From contig MNCI01003573.1 in assembly GCA_015680685.1 (NCBI GenBank), positions 561,465-625,464 of the forward strand: DNA of 64,000 nt. The letters are read 5' to 3'. How positions within the stretch are numbered: the stretch's first letter is position 1; the number at the start of each line of letters is the position of its first letter. Shown one piece after another: positions 24,735 to 35,137 of the stretch. Origin of the DNA: Gnetum montanum. Lineage: Eukaryota; Streptophyta; Gnetopsida; Gnetales; Gnetaceae. The position numbers were made by a program, and so were the translations under genes. Below the pieces are notes generated by a model. That model made no database searches, had not been told where the DNA came from, and was given only the letters and a program-made list of their open reading frames with translations.

Positions 24735-24976
24735 TGTTCATTTTGGGACTCCTACTATGGGCAAATGGAAATTACTCTAAATTTGGAATGGAAAAATGGC
24801 AAGATTTTGGCTAAGGTCTATATCTAGATGGAGAAACAAGGAAGAGCCACCTCTTATTTATAGAGTTGACGGCACGCTGCGATATCGTGTACGTGATATC
24901 GCAGGGAAGGATGCGATATCACGTATATAATAATGCATATGCAATATTGTGGCCCATGCAATATCGCATCCCATCA
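24711..24976 (-). repeat. Truncated 3' LTR of block d
   Basis: Starts (minus strand) at TGATGGGATGCGATATTG next to a PPT (TCAGTCATGGGGGTA, 24977-24991). It carries five palindromes (24879-24971) and a TATA box (24855-24862), but ends after GAATAAAGATC, losing about 500 bp of R/U5. The break coincides with a perfect inverted duplication. Confidence 0.85.
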
Positions 24977-24991
24977 TACCCCCATGACTGA

Positions 24992-26935
24992 ATAAAAATG
25001 CATCCTTGAGTTCCTTACAAAATATTGGGAAGGTATGGGATTATTGACTTGAATGGAACTAGTGGTGAATGGGACAACATGTGAATGGATCATCATTACA
25101 GAACATGACAAAATTGGTGTTCACGACAACAAGAGTGAACACTTTATACATTTAACATCAAGCCTTATTTGGCAGTTAAGAGAGAAGGAAGAAGAGAGAA
25201 GAAGTCTACTGCTACCAATGCAAAGACTACGCCTTTTGTTGTCCATCCATAAGCACGCCATCAATCTTGTTCCTTGCATAACTGCTTCAGCACTGATCCA
25301 TTCCAAGTGTTTCTTCTAGGTCCAATCCATTGTTGTATGATTGCCATCTACACATACAACATAGTCTTATATTAGCAAGGGTAGATGAATCACAATGTAG
25401 TTGATACCTTGCTTTGGTGAAAGGTCCATTGGCTGAGTTGTGATATGGCTGATTTTGGATTCCAGAGATATAATAATGGTGACTACCAAAGGTGTAGGGG
25501 TTAGGAGAAAATCAAAAAAATTGGATCCAGACCCCCATGACTAAGAGCGAACCTCTGGTAGTGATAGAATGGAGAAAGAAAAGGAATAAGAAAGATGAAG
25601 AAAAAGAGACAACTGTAATGTCAATGAAAGGGATGTCAAGATGGAAATGAACGAAATAGAGTTGATTGAAAAAAATGTTAAGGGAAAGAATTTAACTGGT
25701 GCACCAAATAGGATTGCTAGTGGATCCTCCCCAAAGTAGGCTCATGCCCTTAATGCCTTGAAAAACCCACATTCAAAGAGTTCTTAGGCTCTAGGAATTT
25801 CATTTGGAACAAGAGTTAAAGTCTTAACCACAAGAATTTACCAAAAAGAAAACAATGCATCCACCAAGATATGGACTACTGATACAACTGGTAATGAGGT
25901 GATAGATGGGGAAAGAAGGATGGAAAGAAGAGAATGGAATGGAGTCTCAAGAACAAGGTGGTGTATAGCCCCTTGTGTATTTAATGATTAATGTGACTTA
26001 GTGGATCCCATTCTAAGTTCGGCCTCAACAAACCACATCCAGTGAGTTCGAATTAATGCATTCGGCCAATCCATCCACTTGAAGTAACAAGAATGCCTTC
26101 ACTAAAGAGCCACCACCATTCCGACGAAGCGAAGGAGGAGAGAATAGGAAGTGAGAAGGGCCTTAGTTAGAGGGAACATGTTTATTTTAGTTTCGTAACT
26201 AGTGCTTGTAGCCCAAATGATTATTTTTTCTAAGGGGTGTGCTTTGAATCCTCACTGTTTTTTTTTTTGTGTTTATACATGAGAACCACACCATGCAAAG
26301 ACTTTGTTATTTTATTAGCTCAGCTTCCCAATGATGGAGCAATGTTTTAATGGTAAGAAAAATAAAAAATAAAACATCCAAGCACCTAAGAGAATGGCCA
26401 ACACAAATGCATCAAGTCCCCTTGAAGTCACACCCTGTTCAATCCTTGAGTCCTTCCTTAGTTTGAGAAATGCCCAATCACCGATTCGTTGATAGTTCTT
26501 ATTTAGAAATGGACTATACATTTCCAAGCTAAGAGAGACCATAGAAATTTATGGATATATGGATGAAGTGAACTCATTTCTTGCTATATCAAAAGAACCA
26601 TACCTTAGTATCAACATCGTAACTTAAAGGTAAAACCCAAACATTAGCAACTGATAGAAAATAGTCCATACCATCATTAAGAGCACTTATTAGGTGACAA
26701 ACTTAACAAAATAGATAAGACACACAAAAAAATAAAAGAAAAAGCATAAACGATGTTGTAAAACAAAAACAAGAAAAGTTGAAGAAATTTGTAAAACAAA
26801 AATGTGCAAAACAAAAATGTGTAAAACAAATACTTAAAAGAATTGAGGGCCCTGAATGATTAGCATAAGTGTCCATCTCCCCCATGACTAAATTGAAAGG
26901 GAGAGATCCAAAATAATGAGCATTTGTTTGAATTT
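24992..26935 (-). other. Block d post-integrase segment
   Basis: Begins (minus) with TTTAGTCATGGGGGAGATGGACAC and includes an A/T-rich repeat of the ACAAAAATGTGTAAA type (about 26760-26830) and a 75-codon open frame 26542-26315 (GDWAFLKLRKDSRIEQGVTS, AFVLAILLGAWMF). The open frame is frameshifted by one base in Element B. The segment ends at the PPT. It is near-collinear with Element B 53.67-55.62 kb. Confidence 0.65.
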
Positions 26936-27033
26936 CTTAAAAGTGTCCAACTTCTCCAAATTGATGTTTTCAGGTTAAGGGTTAGAAGTTGGCAATGCTC
27001 ATATTCCAATGTATCTATGCTTTCTTTGTGGGT

Positions 27034-27620
27034 TCAAGTTGTTCCCCTAGTTCGTTCCATGCATGTTGGTGGGATGCTCTCTTGATTAGCTATCAACCAT
27101 TGGGTGTTCTCTTGTTGTGTGATTACTACATACAGGCACCTTTTTATCTGAGTTTCTTGGGCACACCAGTTACATGCAAGAGATGCTGAGCATTTCTCCA
27201 TGTCATCATCCTCTGATTCATTGTATGTGATGCATGGAACTTTCTTCTTGTTGATATTTTCATAAATGTTTTCCTTAGATATTTCCAAGGAAAGATCGTG
27301 GATTCCTAGGCATGCATTTATGGTACTTAGCCATGCCCTCCCCATTATAATTGGGAAGTCCCCTTTGTTACTGTTGACTTCTATCACTAGGAAATCAGCT
27401 AGGTATGACCAACCACACACAGTGGTAATGATGTCCTCCACCAATCCCAAGGGAATAGTGATGGACTGGTCAGCTAGCTCTAGTTGAATATTGCTCTTCT
27501 TGAGTGGAGGAAGGTTTCAGGCTTTATAAATTTTTTGTGAGATTAAGTTGACTTTGGAACTTCAGTCAAGAAGAGCCTTATGAGGTTCATTCCTAGTGAC
27601 TTAGAGATAAATTAGGGGGA
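27034..27620 (-). pseudogene. Block d protease
   Basis: The minus strand reads HKALLD*SSKVNLISQKIYK (active-site DSG broken by TGA), then EDIITTVCGWSYLADFLVIE and KGDFPIIMGRAWLSTINACL. The matching active-site segment in Element B still reads LLDSGSGVNLIS. It is followed directly by the pol deletion. Confidence 0.75.
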
Positions 27621-28820
27621 TTCCAGGATCAGAGAATTTCTTGGGAAGGTGGCCCACCTTGATCCAGTCAATAATGGTATGTGTTAATATAACTGTGTGC
27701 GTTGAGCTCTGTTGTTGGTTTGAAGGGAGCTATGAAGCCTTATTTGTTGGAGGAGCGTACATAGACTTAACCGCTTGTGGTTGTGAGAGCTTGTTTGTGC
27801 TTTTTGTTCTGAAGAAAGGTCTTCCCTTCATATAGTTGTCAAAACTAGTAGTGGGTTGAAGGTTTACAGCTCTCGTAGCATTACGTTGTTGCGGTTGAGT
27901 GGGGAGTTTCCCTTGCATCGTTGGAGCGGGTAGTAGTGGAACTATCAGCGTAAGAGTGGCGAATGGATTTAGAGGATGGTATGTATGTGGTGTGTTTCCC
28001 ATAGGAGAAGGAGTCCTAAAATACTTTCGAACTTGGTAGTGATGTTGTGGGGTTACGTGACCCATAGAGTCACTGAGAGAAACCGGCTACTGCACGTAAT
28101 AGCCATATGGGTTTGGTTGCTGGTAAGGGTATTGTTACCTAAGCAGTGACATCCCCCATGACTGTGGGTATTGTGACTACTGGTGTTGCCCGATAGGTTG
28201 TGGTAGACTTCCACTTGGATAATATGTTAACAGTTGGTGGAACTGCCTTGGGTTACCTTGGAGATAAGGTAACCTTCGGGGTGCTTGCTATTTGTTAAGT
28301 CTTGGGTTGAGTGCATACACCCCAGACTCTTGCAGATGTGAGATTATTGGGCAACATCCCTTAAGATGGTCATATTGGAAAATCTCACATCCATCATCAT
28401 TGTCCATGTCAGAATCCACAACCTTATCAGCGATAGTCATTTTTCCCTTGCCCTTGTTACGTGCATGGTCTAAATCTCCCCACTTTTTCTTATCATGATC
28501 ACTACTTCACTCCTCCTTAGACTCCTCTACGATTTTTAGGAAAGTTTCAATTTTACTATCTAAGGAGCTCCATATTTGATCTACCTTAGTTGACACTTCT
28601 GTTGTTAATTTCTGAAGCAGCAAGGTTTTTCTATTCACCAACTCTTCGAGTGGTGACTCATCCTCTTCCTCACAGAATCTCACTTCCCTCTTTCGGAGGG
28701 AAGGATCGTGGTTGTACTCCTCTACGCTTTCTCTTTTCCATAGCTCTCCTTCTTCTTTAGCTACTTGCTCCAACAATCAATGAATTTCATGGGACCTAAG
28801 TTCAGATAATCTTCATTGGG
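27500..28820 (-). pseudogene. Block d gag, C-terminal part
   Basis: Resumes on the minus strand after block e: LEQVAKEEGELWKRESVEEY, RFCEEEDESPLEELV, WSSLDSKIETFLKIVEESKEE, then a degraded zinc-knuckle region, then the proline-rich tail (HPLNPFATLTLIVPLLPAPT, RPFFRTKSTNK). Collinear with Element B 48.85-49.95 kb. Confidence 0.75.
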
Positions 28821-30025
28821 CATATTGTTGGCGACTGTTTAGGACGCGACCACCAACAAGTGTCCTCGAACAGGATTTAGGTGCTTGCTGGTCTTTGGCA
28901 ATACCAAGGCCCAGATACTTCCAAATAGAATCAGTAGTTAATGTGAGTATGTGTGTGTGTTGTTGCGGTATGCGATTGTGAAATATGAAACGATTGTGTT
29001 GTGTGTAAACTACAAATGACTTATCTTAAAGAGATTCAGCCAACTTTGCCAAGTACTGTGAGTTGTTGAGAGTTCCTATTTTGTTTAATTTCCTAGTCTA
29101 CGCGGTTCTTATAATACCTACTTGTAACAAATAAAATTTTGCAAAAACATTTAAGCACAACTCTACGAATCTACTTCTAATTTTCCCCAAAGAAAGAGAT
29201 AGTTCCACAAGAAAACTAGAAATAGAGCAAGATTCAATGGAAATAGACAGAAAAGAAAGTAGATTTGTGTAGACCTCAAATGTTTAAACAAGGTAAAATG
29301 ACACGAGTAAACACTTCACAATAAAGCTATCCCAAATTCAATAACTACAAATTTTTCAAATTCCCAAGGCTCAAATAAACAATTTCTTCAAGACAATCCT
29401 ACTATGTTACCAAAAAATTGCTGCGTAAACTATCACGTACGAGACTCCATTTTGGCTAGATAATGGACGTCAACAATTGCATTCAACAGAACCTTCAAAA
29501 GACTTGACAATTTCTGATTGAAATACCACGGAGATTCACTTTAAAGATAAAAAGAAGCTATTTTGGTCCCATCAAAATACCAAAGATTTTCTGAACCCTC
29601 TTAACTATTGAATCATTCAATAGCTTGACTACAAGCAGAGGCTCTCTTACAACAATCCCAATAGCAGTTCTTATATGTTGCACAATAATCAAATTCACTA
29701 CTAAAATGCTCTTAAGGCTTTCAAACACAAGCGCTTCTATGGTAAAATTTTAATAGAAATTTTCAATTATATAACAAGAACAATAAGAGCAATCTAAAAA
29801 TCCCAAAATTACTTACCAAGGATGATACTATCTAAACCACTAGCTAAAAAATTAAAAAAAAAACAATAAGCATAACTCACAGGACTATGAAAAAGAAGCT
29901 CAAATATTTTCTTTAGCAAGTTATCTTACAAGCAATCTTTCACAATGTGTGATCCCAAGTGTGTCTCCAAGTGAGCTCCCCAAAAGTGTTCCCCCAGTCC
30001 CTTTTCCTCCTTGACCCTTGAAGCC

Positions 30026-30033
30026 TTTTTATA
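30026..30033 (-). promoter_or_regulatory. TATA box of block e
   Basis: The minus strand reads CCCTATAAAAAGGCTTCAAG, with TATAAAAA the best core-promoter match in block e. A (GGTA)n run and a minisatellite lie just upstream. Confidence 0.5.
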
Positions 30034-30075
30034 GGGTTCAAAGGTAGGTAGGTAGGTAAGTTACAAAATATCTTG

Positions 30076-30345
30076 GGTGGTTATAACCACCATAGAGATA
30101 AAAAAGCTATGGGTGACAAGTGTCCTATTCAGTTGCCAAGTGTCTTCATTCAGTTGCCAAGTGTCTTCATTCAGTTGCCAAGTGGTCACCATGGAGAAAA
30201 AAAAGTTGCAGTTGACAAGTGTCCCATTTAGTTGACAAGTAGCCCATTTAGTTGACAAGTGGCCATTGTGGAGACAAAAAGGCTATAGTTGACAAGTGGC
30301 CTTGGTGGTGGTTATAACCACCATTTCAATTGACAAGTGTTCAAT
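30076..30345. repeat. Minisatellite bounded by two 16-bp palindromes
   Basis: About nine copies of a ~20-bp word AGTTG(A/C)CAAGTG(T/G) fill 30111-30345. Perfect palindromes GGTGGTTATAACCACC lie at 30076-30091 and 30307-30322, in a wider ~230-bp repeated setting. The position just upstream of the TATA box suggests a U3 enhancer-type array. Confidence 0.75.
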
Positions 30346-31049
30346 TCACATGGGACGTTGAACAATTGTTGCACAAATTTCCTTTTTAAATCATAAAATA
30401 TTTTATTATTATTTACATCATAGTAGTAGAGATAATAACCATGGAGTTGATGCATACATGGATGGGTTAATATATAAATATATATGTACATGTATACAAC
30501 CGAATGCATAAGTGGAGTTGCACTCTCACATTTTAATTTGTGGCACCCCGAATGTATACAGTCCACTTATGGGAATGATATTCATCTACCTTTTTCCCAA
30601 GCCAAAAGGATATTGTTCCATATACTCTAAGAAGAGTCATTTTAACATTTTTAACTCACTTTAGTTGGTTCTTTTTCTCATGGTCATCTATAATCCTGAC
30701 AGTCTTAGCACGCTGAATGTCTCCTCCAACACCTTTCTTCCCCATGATAAATTAGCAAACAGATACAGTCCAATTGCAAGTTTCCTCAATTAGTTGAAGA
30801 CCTCCTCAATTCAGAAACTAAATATTTTCCCAGTAGAATCCCTGGAATAAAATGATGCTAATTTAATTGTTTTTCATTGGATTTTAATTGCAGAAATCTG
30901 TTGTAGGACAAAGCATTAAGTGAAGATTTAGAAAGTGCGCCAATAATTTTTCCATCTCTTGCGAACATTTGTCGCAATTCTAAAGCATGTTCATTGAATA
31001 TTTTTTGAGGTAATTGCAAACTAAAAACTATTTATACTAGTTATATTAG

Positions 31050-31350
31050 GGCTGATTCTATCTTCAACACAAAGCGAGTATCATGTCATGCAAAGCATTG
31101 CTTGATGTTATGTAGTTTGTATTGTCCTTGAGAATTCTTTGTGCTTATAATGGCTCATGCTGATCATGTTGAAAACCTATTAAAAACACGGTGAATCCCA
31201 GCTTAGATTTTTTTGTTTTTGTCGTAGTCCATGAACAGACGTTCAAGAAGAAGGGATCCAAGCCCAGATCCAGGTCCTCCACCAACGGCGTTGAAGACCA
31301 GAAACCCTGAAGACCGGTGTAGTTGTCAAGTTCTCAACGGCAAACATCCG
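31050..31350 (-). pseudogene. Alpha-tubulin gene fragment captured in block e
   Basis: The minus strand encodes, in two frames separated by a 1-base deletion, TGLQGF / [20 protein letters not shown] then LFMDY, and after another frame change KSKLGFTVF. This is the GTP-binding tubulin signature ([16 protein letters not shown] in alpha-tubulins) with the following strand ([10 protein letters not shown]). The usual T of GGGTGSG is P. Similarity fades past about 31150 and is unclear above 31350. The fragment covers roughly residues 130-185 of the ~450-residue protein and is non-functional. Nothing around it suggests an independent locus. Confidence 0.8.
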
Positions 31351-31394
31351 CAGAGTCCCCTGTACCCATTTTCGTGACTGCCATGGCTATGCAT

Positions 31395-32480
31395 TTATGT
31401 CAATGTACGTACACAATGTCGTGCCGGTGCCACTACCGTCCTCTCTGTTAGCGCCCACCGTATTTTTTCGACCACCGTGCCAGCCTTGAACTCTGTCAAC
31501 TTGTGTCGGTGCAGGAAGAGGATCGCGCCATCCAACAAAATGCCGAGATCATGCAAATTTTCTATCAAACCCTCATAGCACCATAGGCTAGATTTTGAGG
31601 TGGATTCTACAGCAGGTGTTGCAGAAACTACAGACATTGAAGGTCGTACTTTTTGGCAGATGATGAATGCTCTGGTGGGGCTAAGGTTCTCAAATTGGGA
31701 GGTGGCTCTACGGATAATTCGGCCACTGTTTTCAATTTCACAGTGGGGGATGTTCTCCTTACCATGGTTGAAATCCTGGAAGCAGTTGCGGCTTGAGTTA
31801 TGTCTGAATGATTATTCACGATAGCACCTTTCATGATTCCACTATTTATCATAATTCCACTTCCTATTTCTTTGCGGTCATCTTTAGGATAACAAGAACA
31901 CATTAACCCCAATTTGACTCTCCTTGCTACTTCATCCAAAGCACAAGAAACAACCTTTCAAAATCATGTTGTGTTTGTTTGCTTTGAATTTTCAAAAAAA
32001 TGAAAATAGAAAGGTACTAGTCGAGATTCTTCACACCAACCGAAAGTGCCATTGCCAAGAAATGCAACAAGAAGATGATCCTTCGTAAAGTACTTCACTA
32101 CTTGTTTTGATGCTTCAGACTCCATTTTTTTTAAAGAGATCCTGGATTTGAAGATGTATCCTCATGGTTTTTCTCAGTTTCTACATTTTGATTTATTACG
32201 CTACTCCAAAAATTAGTGATAGATTCTATTTCTGTGGTTTTAAAAATTTCAGAATCACTTATGGTGGAGAACTTCTGCATTTCAACAACTTTATCAATGG
32301 GCTTCTCAACTTGAGGAAATTCAGGTTCATCTGCAATAGAAACCTTCTCATCCTTCGTTGATTTAAATTCACAAAATTCAAAACCTATTGGCAGTCCATT
32401 CATTGGATCTTCTGCACACTTCCAACTCTTAACTAGACCACAAAACTTAAGCATAGAACGTAAAAACCTGTTATCCACGG
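31395..32480 (-). pseudogene. Unidentified coding-like remnants in block e
   Basis: Three minus-strand open stretches (31637-31395, 31939-31628 and 32478-32131) have balanced composition and higher GC than the surroundings. Examples are CAEDPMNGLPIGFEFCEFKS, EFPQVEKPIDKVVEMQKFS and LKTVAELSVEPPPNLRTLAP. I do not recognise them. Next to the tubulin fragment they may be further captured host exons, or relics of element coding sequence. Confidence 0.35.
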
Positions 32481-32813
32481 CGATGGCTATTTTTCCAACA
32501 TAAACGGTGGTTTGGGGTTTTTCAGAAAGAACATTAACAGGAAGTATGCTTTGTTTGGGGTTTCTTTCTATTCTTTTTGAGGTAAATAATCTAATTCTTT
32601 TTTTGCTAAGGAATAATTTGGCACTTTAATTTCATATTCCAAGAAGGCCTCAACATCATTTTATTTACCAGTGGATTACTTCTCCAAAAACACCCATCAA
32701 CCCACAACATTAAAGCTGTAAATTTACTTCTAAATTTACAACCATAGATTGTTCCAATTTTTAATAAAATATTCCAACTATTCCATGGAATGGCCAAATG
32801 TGCCAACACATAT

Positions 32814-34226
32814 GTCCCAAGGGTTCTTCTGATTTCATGTCTTAGCCCATCTACGAGGTGGCGGAGTTGATCCTGTTGTGCGTAACCATGGCCTGGACAA
32901 TGATGTAGCAATGCATAATATTGGCCCATGGTAGCATCCAACGATTCATGATTACCCTTCTTCCATCCTTGGATCTGCTTACACAAGTTGGATACTCTGG
33001 AGTACGTTTGGTATTTATCGTTAAACAATTCTAGCATTGTACTCCACCTCCTAATGGTTTCCGGCTCTAAGGACCGGTACCAACTCTCTGCTTCTTTTAT
33101 GAGTGTCCTAGGAAACAACTTTAACTTCTGCCACTTGTTCTCAATATTCTACAAGGCACAGGCATCATGGAATGCCTATAAGTGATTTTGTGGATTAGCA
33201 TTGTATCCTCCCTTAAACCGTGGGATATTGTTCATGTCTAGTCTCTTGATTCGACTATCTTTTTGGTGCCTTGTAGGTATTCTCATAGCCTCCGTAATAT
33301 CTAACATACTTTGGGTGGCAAGTAGGGGTTCATCATGATCATCTCTCTCATGATGTCTATGATGCCTACATCGTTCACTACTTTTCCTTCTTTCATGCCT
33401 TGACTCTCTAGAATGCCCTCATCCTCGCTTTCAACTCTCTCATCGAGGTCTCTCATTTTGCTTATCCTTACCCTTATCCTTACGATTGTGCTCTTTGTGA
33501 CTGTGTCTCAATGTGGAAGGAGAGGGTGAATGATGAGATGAAGGGGAAGAAGAAGGGGAACCATTTCCATGATGATGTTTCTTACCTTCTCTTCGGTGGC
33601 TATGGCCCCCGATCGTGATGACGATCAAACTCCCTGCCTTTGTCATGTGTTTGTGTTCCCTCATTGAACACTTGGTGTTCATGGGAATCAAAACCAGGGT
33701 TGTGAATTGTAGAGTGTAGGTTCTAATACCCTACCTCCTCACCATCGTGAGGAGGGGGAACATCATTTTGTGGAAAACCTATTGAAATAGGTTCACCACC
33801 CTTGATTTTGCTTATGACGGGTGAACCGTTATGGGGCCCATTGCCCTTCAACGATGTATGGTAGCTCTCCTGCCTTGAGTCTCTTAAATGTTGTGCCACT
33901 GTGGGATGGTAATCCCTTGTGTTGTAATCTTTTGCAACGTATTCAGCATATAGCTACATCATGCCTATCTGTGCAAGATCATGAAGGAGCATGTTAGGGA
34001 TTGCTCGATCTGGGGGTAACACTATGTTACCTTGCAAGTCTCACCAATGCAGTTGTTCATTCTGATGAAGGAATAAGGTAAAATTGGATATATATTCATC
34101 ATGATGAGTATACACTACTTGATACTATTGAGGAACTGGCGATTCTTGGTTATGTGTGTTAGACTACCGACTGTCTCTTGTGTGATCCCTAGGTGGTGAA
34201 GTGCTTTTATGAGAAGAAGAAGACAT
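32814..34226 (-). pseudogene. Block d gag, N-terminal part
   Basis: Minus strand from ATG 34226 (MSSSSHKSTSPPRDH), matching Element B gag MSSYSSHKSNLPPRDH. It then has a Ser/His/Arg-rich tract (HSHRREGKKHHH, SPSSSPSSHHSPSPS) and the Retrotrans_gag core KEAESWYRSLEPETIRRWST with PGHGYAQQDQLRHLVDGLRH. It is cut after RRTLGTY by block e, whose TSD CATAT begins at 32809. Confidence 0.8.
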
Positions 34227-34352
34227 TGTTATGTTATCGGTGTGCTATTAACCATTGTTTAAATTTTCTTGTGATTAATCCTAAAGGTTCTTTTAAGCTT
34301 CTCAATGATGTGGATGATGTCCTATGTTCTACTTAGCACACAAACAACTTAG

Positions 34353-34370
34353 TCCCCAACAACGGCGCCA
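34353..34370 (-). promoter_or_regulatory. Primer-binding site of block d (tRNA-Asp type)
   Basis: The minus strand reads TGGCGCCGTTGTTGGGGA two bases (AT) after the LTR. It fits the 3' end of plant tRNA-Asp (complement TGGCGCCGTTGCCGGGGA), the primer usual for Athila-type elements, with two C-to-T changes. Confidence 0.85.
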
Positions 34371-34371
34371 A

Positions 34372-35137
34372 TGATGAGCGGCGAGGTACCCCTACACTTA
34401 ACCATACGAATACAAGCATTACACGTGCGATCCAGTTGAACTCCGCAGACTAAGTGCCTACAAGCCTTATGGAACACTTAAGGTTAATCATTCGTTATCT
34501 TCCCAGACTTACTTGTATTTTTCATAGTTGTATGATTAAGTAAGTCTGAGGTATGTGATTTTTATATCCTTTATGTTTTACCTCCTATGCTAATGAGGGA
34601 AAGGGTGAAGAGACTAGGTAACTAACTTTAACTAACTAACTTCTAATTCCTAGCATCAGTATCCATTCCCACTTGCCATTCACACCCTGAACCAATGCAA
34701 CCTTCTGGGATTACCAAATGCTATTAGTTACTGGGATTACCAAGCGTAATGCATGTGCTCAAAGCGGTTGTACTAAATGCACTTAACTAGGAGTGTTGAG
34801 GGTTGAGAGAGATTAATTAACTAATAAAGCATTTAAAAAATTAACAATAATTAAAGTCCTAATTAGCTTAGTCCATGCACTGCAAGGTTTATCCAAAAGT
34901 TCATCTTTATTTCCGTACACAAACTTGTGCTCAGGTACAATATTTGCTCGAATAAAGATCCATTCACTTTGGAACTCCTACTGTGGGCACATGGAAATTA
35001 CTCTAACTCTAGAATGGAAAAACTACAAGAGCTTGGCTAAGGTCTAGATCTAGATGAAGAAACAAGGGAGAGCTGCCTCTTATTTATAGAATTGGTAGCA
35101 TGCTGCGATATCGCATATACGATATCGCATCCCATCA
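34372..35137 (-). repeat. 5' LTR of block d
   Basis: 766 bp, TGATG...CATCA ends, with TATA at 35081-35088 (complement) and paired palindromes GCGATATCGC (35105-35114) and ACGATATCGC (35119-35128). Its outer flank is Element A gag. Confidence 0.9.

Larger units (their letters stand above)
28826..32808 (-). mobile_element. Block e: 3.98-kb LTR-type insertion in block d gag
   Basis: Ends TGTTGGC...GCCAACA (7-bp terminal inverted repeat) with perfect 5-bp target duplication CATAT (28821-28825 and 32809-32813). Removing it restores collinearity with Element B gag (GGGAC.TATGCCCA). No pol and no second internal LTR are evident. Minus-strand signals (TATAAAAAG at 30026-30033; a CCTGTTCGAGGACACTTG segment near the 28826 end) suggest one very long solo LTR or a non-autonomous LTR element in minus orientation. 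Contains an alpha-tubulin fragment and an unidentified ORF. Confidence 0.8.
24677..35137 (-). mobile_element. Block d: Athila-like minus-strand copy with deleted pol and truncated 3' LTR
   Basis: In minus order: complete 5' LTR (35137-34372), PBS (34370-34353), gag from ATG 34226, interrupted by block e, proline-rich tail, protease (27.62-27.03 kb), direct join to the post-integrase segment (26.93-25.0 kb), PPT, then a 3' LTR remnant (24976-24711) ending in an inverted duplication. Compared with Element B, about 2.9 kb covering RT, RNase H and integrase is gone, with roughly 100 bp of filler at the joint. It inserted into Element A between gag and protease. Confidence 0.8.
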
